Positions 59,100 through 64,000 of a stretch of 64,000 bases of DNA are shown piece by piece. Each line of letters starts with the position of its first letter. Within the stretch, counting starts at the first letter, position 1. The DNA is from Nocardiopsis alba DSM 43377 (GTDB lineage: Bacteria > Actinomycetota > Actinomycetes > Streptosporangiales > Streptosporangiaceae), in NCBI RefSeq assembly GCF_000341225.1, contig NZ_ANAC01000013.1:215811-279810 (forward strand), in the 5' to 3' direction. A program made the translations under genes and the position numbers. The notes under the pieces were generated by a model, which was not told the DNA's origin, did not search any database, and saw only the letters and a program-made list of their open reading frames with translations.

Positions 59100-59240
59100 C
59101 CCGTCCCGTGTCGGTCCGGGCGTGTCGGAGCGGGGTTGTCCACAGGTTCGAGGACACTCTGGTACCGGACCCCCTCCCCGGCCGACCATGGAGGTATCCG
59201 GTGGTCCGGGACGGTCCCGAGGTCACCGGTGGAGGTGACC

Positions 59241-59750
59241 ATGCCCCTGACCAGGTGGGCCCTCGTGGTCCTCACCACCGTGCTCTCACTCGTTCTCACC
59301 GCGGCGGGCGCCGCCGCCGGCCCCAGAGGAGGACCCTTGGACGGATTCACCATCACCCACCTGCCCGAGACGGTCGGACCACAGGCCTCGCCCTCGGACT
59401 TCTCCTACGAGTGGGAGGACGTCGTCTTCACCACCCGGGCCTGGGAACAGGCCAAGGAGGGCGGGGGCTTCCAGGTGGTGCTCCAGGTCCTGGTGATGCG
59501 GGGGGAGGGGCTCACCGACCTGGCCTCGGTCCGTTCCTTCCTCGCCCACTACCACGAACGGGATCCCGACTCCTGGGATCTGGCCGACTTCGACCGCGAC
59601 GACACGTCGGGGCTCTACGGGGCCGCCGAGGCCTTCTGGGTCCCCGAGAAGGGGGTCGCCGTGGAGGTCCGTGACACCTCGGGGCTGTTGGGGACGGACG
59701 AGATGCTCGCCGTCGCCCGGGGGATCACGCCCGGCGAGAACCCGGCCTGA
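59241..59750 (+). CDS. Predicted secreted protein, unknown function
   Basis: 169 residues. A signal peptide (MPLTRWALVVLTTVLSLVLT, cleavage near AGAAAG) precedes an acidic globular part with WEDVVFTTRAWEQAKE and SGLYGAAEAFWVPEKG. Strong ribosome site GGAGGTGACC. No cysteines. No family recognised. It is convergent with the HNH gene. Confidence 0.75.
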   Translation: MPLTRWALVVLTTVLSLVLTAAGAAAGPRGGPLDGFTITHLPETVGPQASPSDFSYEWEDVVFTTRAWEQAKEGGGFQVVLQVLVMRGEGLTDLASVRSFLAHYHERDPDSWDLADFDRDDTSGLYGAAEAFWVPEKGVAVEVRDTSGLLGTDEMLAVARGITPGENPA

Positions 59751-59760
59751 TCGAGAAGGT

Positions 59761-59795
59761 GAGGGGGCGCCCTCGTACACGAGAGCGCCCCCTCA
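59761..59795. terminator. Bidirectional hairpin
   Basis: GAGGGGGCGCCCTCG and CGAGAGCGCCCCCTC pair with one mismatch over a short loop between convergent stops at 59750 and 59811. Confidence 0.65.
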
Positions 59796-59810
59796 TGGGG
59801 CCGGGCCGGA

Positions 59811-60527
59811 TCAGCAGCCCTCCAACACCTCACGCATGGCGGCCTCCTCGGCGGGATCCACACTCAGGTCCCACACGTGCTTGACCTCGATCCAGGCCGT
59901 CACGTACTCGCAGTGGAAGGACTCCAACGGGGGCAGCCAGTCCCCGGGGTCGGCATCACCCTTGGAACGGTTGCTCGACGCGCTGACCGCCCACAGCTGG
60001 GGCGATTCCTCCAGGTCGTTGGCGAAACGGCGGCGCTCCTCGGTCGACCAGGCGTGGGCACCCGAACGCCACCCCTCCTTCAACGGGACCAGGTGGTCGA
60101 TGTCGATGTCCTGCGGGTCGGTGAAGGTCTCGCCGTCGAACACGCTGTACCAACTGCCCGAGACCGGCCGGCAGTCGTCGTCGGTCTCCACACCCTCGCC
60201 GTCCCGGACCAGGACCATCTGTCGGGTGGTGCAGTTGCCCTCCACCCCGCGGTCCCAGTGGGGGAAGAGGCCCCGGTCGTAACCGTCGGGATCGTTCTCC
60301 TCCTCGACCCGCAGTTCGTCCAGCCAGGCCCTGGCCTGGTCGACATCGGTGGCGGAGGCCCCGGGGGAGGGGTTCGCGTCGGGGGTGCTCTCGCCGACCT
60401 CCAGGTCGATCACACCGAGCTGTTGCAGCACGACCACGACGATCACGACCACGCCGATCAGCGTGCTGATGATCGCCGTCGGCCGGGAGGCGGACTTGCC
60501 GCCCTTACCGGAGGACTTCTCTGACAT
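59811..60527 (-). CDS. Membrane-anchored HNH-family (DUF1524-like) nuclease
   Basis: 238 residues. Lys/Ser-rich start, one transmembrane anchor (IISTLIGVVVIVVVVLQQLG), a Pro/Ser linker, then an extracellular HNH/DUF1524-type domain with DIDIDHLVPLKEGW (catalytic His) and the Asn/Lys segment AVSASSNRSKGDADPGDWLP. Cysteines in GNCTTRQ, DDCRP, HCEY and the terminal EGC could form disulfides. Probably a DNase acting at the cell surface. GGAG 8 bases upstream of ATG 60527. Confidence 0.85.
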   Translation of the reverse strand: MSEKSSGKGGKSASRPTAIISTLIGVVVIVVVVLQQLGVIDLEVGESTPDANPSPGASATDVDQARAWLDELRVEEENDPDGYDRGLFPHWDRGVEGNCTTRQMVLVRDGEGVETDDDCRPVSGSWYSVFDGETFTDPQDIDIDHLVPLKEGWRSGAHAWSTEERRRFANDLEESPQLWAVSASSNRSKGDADPGDWLPPLESFHCEYVTAWIEVKHVWDLSVDPAEEAAMREVLEGC

Positions 60528-60692
60528 GCAGGGGACTCCAACCTCTGTGCTCCCGCACCGAGCGGGGGATGATCAGGCCCTTCAAGGGTGGACCATCACG
60601 GGGGCGGCGCGGAATGCCACCGAGGGTCGTGTACGCCTCATCGGCGCGGCCAAGGCCGAGGTGCGGGGGAGAAGTGGCCGGTACGGGAGCGT

Positions 60693-61256
60693 CTAGGTTC
60701 GGCGTTCGAGGAGAAGGACGATCCCGTCGACCAACAGGGCGAAGCTCTCGTCGACGTCCTCCGGAAGTCCGAAGCCGCCGTTGATCTCCAGGTCGACGAA
60801 CCCGTGCAGAGAACTGCGCAATGTCCGGATCGTGTGCACCATCCTCTCCTCGGGGATGGCGAACCCTCGAAGGACCGACGCGATGACCTCGACGGGTCGG
60901 GCGAACAACGCGTGGGCCTCGGCGTCCTCCGGCCGCGGTACCCGCTGCAACGACGTGTAACACCCCGGACGTTCGTGCGCGTACCTCCGATAGGCCAGGG
61001 AGAGGGCGTGCACCGCCTCGGCACCGGAACGGCCGGTCACGGCGGAGCGCAGACGGTCGGCCAGTTCCGTCACGGAGGCCAGGGCCACCCCGCGGCGCAG
61101 CTCGTCCAGGCCGGCGACGTGTTTGTACAGGCTGGGGGTGGCCACGCCCAACCTTCTGGCCAGGGCGGCGGGTGAGAGCGAGTCGAAGCCACTCTCGTCG
61201 CACAGGCGGGCGGCCTCGGCCACGACCGACTCCGGGGTGAGTCCGGCCCTAGGCAT
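60693..61256 (-). CDS. TetR/AcrR-family regulator
   Basis: 187 residues. N-terminal HTH (VVAEAARLCDESGFDSLSPA, ALARRLGVATPSLYKHVAGL) and a C-terminal ligand domain of the WHG type (LRSSLHGFVDLEINGGFGLP). It overlaps the hydrolase gene by 8 bases, so both form one operon, probably repressed through the palindromic operator before the hydrolase. Confidence 0.9.
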   Translation of the reverse strand: MPRAGLTPESVVAEAARLCDESGFDSLSPAALARRLGVATPSLYKHVAGLDELRRGVALASVTELADRLRSAVTGRSGAEAVHALSLAYRRYAHERPGCYTSLQRVPRPEDAEAHALFARPVEVIASVLRGFAIPEERMVHTIRTLRSSLHGFVDLEINGGFGLPEDVDESFALLVDGIVLLLERRT

Positions 61257-62058
61257 CGGCGTTCACCCGCTCGACGAGATCGAGCAGCACGGAGGAGACC
61301 ACGTCGGGGCGTTGGGACTGCGCGTAGTGGCCGCACTCGGGGACCATCACCGCGCGGCCGTCGACGACGGAGGCGACCCACTCCGCCTCGGAGCGGGGGT
61401 CCTTCCAGTCCGGGTCCAGTTCTCCCATGATCACGACCGCCTCCGCCGCCAGGTCCTCGGCACGATCGATCGTCTCGTTGGGGGCCTGAAGGGTCTTCGT
61501 GATCGCCCGACGACGATCGGTGGTACGGGTCATCCGGCGGATCCGCTCCTTCTGTTCCTCGTGCCCCTCGGGGGTGCGTCCGGCGTGGAGCCGGTCATAG
61601 ACGAAGGTGAGCGCCCGGGCGGCCCAAGGGCGCATGAGCAGGGTCCGATACAGGGTCCGCGCCACCGGACCCGGGGGAGAGGGCCGAAGGAAGGGGCCGA
61701 GCAGGGCGATGCCGGACACCAGGTCGGGGCGTTCGAGGGCCGCGATGGTCACGGCCGCGGCCCCCATCGAGTTCCCGGCCATGACCACCCGCTCCGCTCC
61801 CAGTTCCTCGGCCAGGGCGAGCACGTCGGTCGAGGTCGAACGACTGTCGTAGGAGGTGAACGTGGTGTCGCTGTCACCGTGGCCGCGCAGGTCCATGACG
61901 GCGACCCGGTGGCCGGCGGCGGCGAGTTCCCGGCCGACGAGGCGGAAGGATGCCCGGTGATCGAACATGCCCGGTACGCAGATCACCAGGGTCCCGTCGG
62001 TGTCGTTCCCGTAGAGGTCGTAGGCGATCCGTCCTTCGGGGCGTCGAAGGTGGTGCAT
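61249..62058 (-). CDS. Alpha/beta hydrolase
   Basis: 269 residues. Nucleophile elbow AGNSMGAAA (Ser), oxyanion region VPGMFDHRASFRLVGREL, acid Asp in GELDPDW and His in CGHYAQSQRP complete the triad. Substrate unknown; co-transcription with a TetR regulator suggests turnover of a small ligand or antibiotic. ATG 62058 follows GAGGG. Confidence 0.88.
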   Translation of the reverse strand: MHHLRRPEGRIAYDLYGNDTDGTLVICVPGMFDHRASFRLVGRELAAAGHRVAVMDLRGHGDSDTTFTSYDSRSTSTDVLALAEELGAERVVMAGNSMGAAAVTIAALERPDLVSGIALLGPFLRPSPPGPVARTLYRTLLMRPWAARALTFVYDRLHAGRTPEGHEEQKERIRRMTRTTDRRRAITKTLQAPNETIDRAEDLAAEAVVIMGELDPDWKDPRSEAEWVASVVDGRAVMVPECGHYAQSQRPDVVSSVLLDLVERVNADA

Positions 62059-62077
62059 GATGGGCCCTCTTCCGTTC

Positions 62078-62115
62078 GGCTAATGCTGTTAGCTTTAAAG
62101 CTAATGTCATTAGCC
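62078..62115. promoter_or_regulatory. Large dyad operator of the hydrolase-TetR operon
   Basis: A 38-base inverted repeat: each 19-base half begins or ends with GGCTAAT and 16 of 19 positions pair. It also consists of two smaller palindromes, GCTAATGCTGTTAGC and GCTAATGTCATTAGC, joined by TTTAAA. It starts 20 bases upstream of the hydrolase ATG, over the presumed promoter, so it is a probable site for two TetR dimers. Confidence 0.75.
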
Positions 62116-62351
62116 ACGAAGGTCAAGAGGGGTGACGTGGACGACATCGGAGGGGTGTCCGCGTCGTGACGATGGGCGTCGGTCCCCATGGCACCGGCCC
62201 GATCGCCGTCTCCACGGGGCCGTACACGTGGACCCCGGGGGCTCCGAGGGGGCGGGGGCGCGGGAAAGTCTCTTCGTGGCCGTGGGAACAGGCCCTACAC
62301 TGCTAGGCAGATCGGGCCGCGGGGCCCGCCTATCCGACAGAGAGCTACACC

Positions 62352-63650
62352 GTGATCGACATCATCGACGAACTCCAGTGGCGCGGACTGATCGCGCAGA
62401 CGACCGACCTTGACGCACTCCGCAAGGCGCTGGCCGATGGTCCGATCACCCTCTATTGCGGCTTCGATCCGACCGCGGGCAGCCTGCACGTCGGACACCT
62501 CACCCAGGCGCTGACCCTGGCCCGTTTCCAGCGGGCCGGCCACAGGCCTATCGCCCTGGTCGGTGGGGGGACGGGTCTCATCGGAGACCCCAAGCCCAAC
62601 GCCGAGCGGCAGATGAACTCGCCGGAGACGGTCCGCGGATGGGTCGGCAACCTCGCCGGCCAGCTCTCCTCCTTCCTGCGCTTCACACCGGAGGGGGAGA
62701 CGCCCGCGCCGACCGACGCGATCCTCGCCGACAACGGTGAGTGGCTGGGCCAGATCAACGCGATCGAGTTGTTGCGCGACATCGGCAAGCACTTCAGCGT
62801 CAACCAGATGCTGGCCCGTGAGACGGTCAAGAGCCGCCTCGACGGAGACGGGATGAGCTACACCGAGTTCAGCTACGTGCTGCTCCAGTCCTACGACTAC
62901 GTGGAGCTCTACCGCCGCTACGGGTGCGTCCTCCAGACCGGTGGTTCCGACCAGTGGGGCAACATCACCGCCGGCCTGGACCTGGTCCGCCGGATCGAGG
63001 GCAACGAGCCCCACGGGGCCGCGCACGGTCTGACCACGAACCTGCTCACCAAGGCCGACGGCACCAAGTTCGGCAAGACCGAGTCCGGCACCGTCTGGCT
63101 CGATCCCGAACTGACCTCGCCGTACGCCTTCTACCAGTTCTGGTTCAACGCCGACGACCGCGACGTCTCCCGCTACCTCAAGGTGTTCACCTTCCTGTCC
63201 CAGGAGGAGATCGCCGACCTGGAGCGTCAGACCGAGGAGCGGCCGCAGGCGCGTGCCGCGCAGCGTGTCCTCGCCGAGCAGCTCACCACGCTGGTCCACG
63301 GCGAGGAGGAGACGCGCAAGGTCAAGGAGGCCAGCCTGGCCCTCTTCGGCCGGGCCGATCTCGGTGAGCTGGACGCGCGCACGCTGGAGTCCGCCCTCTC
63401 CGAGGTGCCCAAGGCCGAGGTGGAGGGGCCGGTGACCGAGATGCTGGTCACCGACCTGTTCGCGTTGAGTGGGCTGACCCCGAGCAAGTCGGCGGCCCGT
63501 CGCGCGGTGCAGGAGGGCGGTGCCTACGTGAACAACGTGAAGGTCACCGACGTCGAGGCGAGGCTGAGCGTGGACGACGTGCTCCAGGAGCGGTTCGTCG
63601 TGCTGCGCAAGGGCAAGCGCAATGTCGGTGGCGTCGTTCTGAAGGGCTGA
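62352..63650 (+). CDS. tyrS: Tyrosyl-tRNA synthetase
   Basis: Class I synthetase, 432 residues. HIGH-like motif HVGHLTQALTLARF near residue 48, YCGFDPTAGS, tyrosine-binding GGSDQWGNITAG, the KMSKS-equivalent KFGKTESGTVWL and a C-terminal S4 RNA-binding domain (SGLTPSKSAARRAVQEGGAY). GTG start; GAGAG upstream. A TACACT at 62294-62299 is a likely -10. Confidence 0.96.
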   Translation: MIDIIDELQWRGLIAQTTDLDALRKALADGPITLYCGFDPTAGSLHVGHLTQALTLARFQRAGHRPIALVGGGTGLIGDPKPNAERQMNSPETVRGWVGNLAGQLSSFLRFTPEGETPAPTDAILADNGEWLGQINAIELLRDIGKHFSVNQMLARETVKSRLDGDGMSYTEFSYVLLQSYDYVELYRRYGCVLQTGGSDQWGNITAGLDLVRRIEGNEPHGAAHGLTTNLLTKADGTKFGKTESGTVWLDPELTSPYAFYQFWFNADDRDVSRYLKVFTFLSQEEIADLERQTEERPQARAAQRVLAEQLTTLVHGEEETRKVKEASLALFGRADLGELDARTLESALSEVPKAEVEGPVTEMLVTDLFALSGLTPSKSAARRAVQEGGAYVNNVKVTDVEARLSVDDVLQERFVVLRKGKRNVGGVVLKG

Positions 63651-63683
63651 CGGCGACTGCCACCGGGCCGTCGAAGGACGGAA

Positions 63684-63717
63684 GAGGGGCCGATCTCCGA
63701 TAGGGGGTCGGCCCCTC
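63684..63717 (+). terminator. Hairpin after tyrS
   Basis: GAGGGGCCGA (63684-63693) pairs with TCGGCCCCTC (63708-63717). No T-tract. Confidence 0.6.
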
Positions 63718-63868
63718 GCCCATCCGGTACCCAAGGCGAGGTTTGGACTCGACATGATCCGGGCAAGACGGTTCATGTCTGACAACAGCCGACGTGATCG
63801 TGTGACCCGGTGTGGGGTCCGCGTGAGTCGAGGGCCTTGAGAAGCCGCCCGCACAGGGGCGATCGAGG

Positions 63869-63899
63869 CCCGGATCGCCCTGATGGTGGTCGATCCGGG
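63869..63899. repeat. Inverted repeat upstream of the right-end promoter
   Basis: CCCGGATCG, 13-base spacer, CGATCCGGG, ending 7 bases before the -35 below. Could be an activator site or a cruciform. Confidence 0.45.
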
Positions 63900-63906
63900 T
63901 CCGGAC

Positions 63907-63935
63907 TTGACGTCCTCTCAAGGTGTGTCTACACT
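63907..63935 (+). promoter_or_regulatory. Strong consensus promoter, probably for an rRNA operon beyond the window
   Basis: TTGACG, exactly 17 bases, TACACT: the best -35/-10 pair in the window. No coding start follows within the remaining 65 bases. GAGTCG (63940) and CGACTC near 63981 could form a leader hairpin. Promoters of this strength with noncoding downstream DNA usually serve rrn operons. Confidence 0.6.
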
Positions 63936-64000
63936 CGATCGAGTCGCTGCGGAACGGTGAGCGGTCTTCGATGATCGACTCGGACCCGGGCCGCGCTCTT

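Overview
This window is chromosomal DNA from a high-GC actinomycete. GC-rich codon use, an actinobacterial integration host factor gene, two Streptomyces-type conservon operons, DUF742, DUF948 and DUF6167 genes, and the order pyrD-pyrF-mihF-gmk-rpoZ-coaBC-metK and infC-rpmI-rplT-TrmH-kinase-pheST-arg all support this. My best guess is Nocardiopsis or a close relative (Nocardiopsaceae); that is inference. I see no plasmid, prophage, insertion sequence, CRISPR array or tRNA gene. Most of the window is core genome, and the unusual features sit within it.

Layout. 1-5.3 kb: end of carB, then pyrK, pyrD and pyrF (UMP synthesis with a class 1B dihydroorotate dehydrogenase). 5.6-10.1 kb: mihF, gmk, rpoZ, coaBC, metK. 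10.2-15.5 kb: a secreted DUF11-like protein, a DUF349 protein, a metallo-beta-lactamase-fold hydrolase, aspS and a 46-residue zinc-finger protein. 16.1-22.9 kb: a PAS/GAF/PP2C phosphatase, rarA, a membrane pseudokinase and three small membrane proteins. 23.2-30.0 kb: alaS, ruvX, mltG with a very long charged N-terminus, aroE. 30.1-38.3 kb: infC-rpmI-rplT behind a long leader with an attenuator, an rRNA methyltransferase, an orphan PAS kinase and pheST. 38.7-42.3 kb: a class III aminotransferase, a MarR regulator and an amine/amino-acid FAD oxidase, possibly a small catabolic island. 42.4-49.4 kb: argCJBDFR and argH, with a severely shortened argJ. 49.7-57.8 kb: one complete conservon (A-B-C-D), a CbiX-like protein lacking its active-site His, and a second, partial conservon (A and C only). 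57.9-63.7 kb: lhgO, a secreted protein, a membrane-anchored HNH protein, a hydrolase-TetR operon with a large palindromic operator, and tyrS. The right end carries a near-consensus promoter that probably reads into an rRNA operon outside the window.

How it works together. Pyrimidine and arginine synthesis share carbamoyl phosphate from CarB. The arg operon is probably controlled by its own ArgR acting on a TTGCA/TGCAA site before argC. Translation genes (infC, rpmI, rplT, aspS, alaS, pheST, tyrS) dominate the rest. Signalling is concentrated in proteins that either lack catalytic residues (pseudokinase, CbiX-like) or belong to G-protein-coupled conservon systems. Many genes are separated by long perfect GC hairpins, most without T-tracts, and several genes (rarA, lhgO, probably coaBC) look leaderless.

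The strongest leads are the truncated ArgJ inside an otherwise normal arg operon, the AUC start and attenuated leader of infC, the pseudokinase with a Zur-like site upstream, the RanBP2-type zinc-finger microprotein, and the chelatase-like gene lodged between two conservons.
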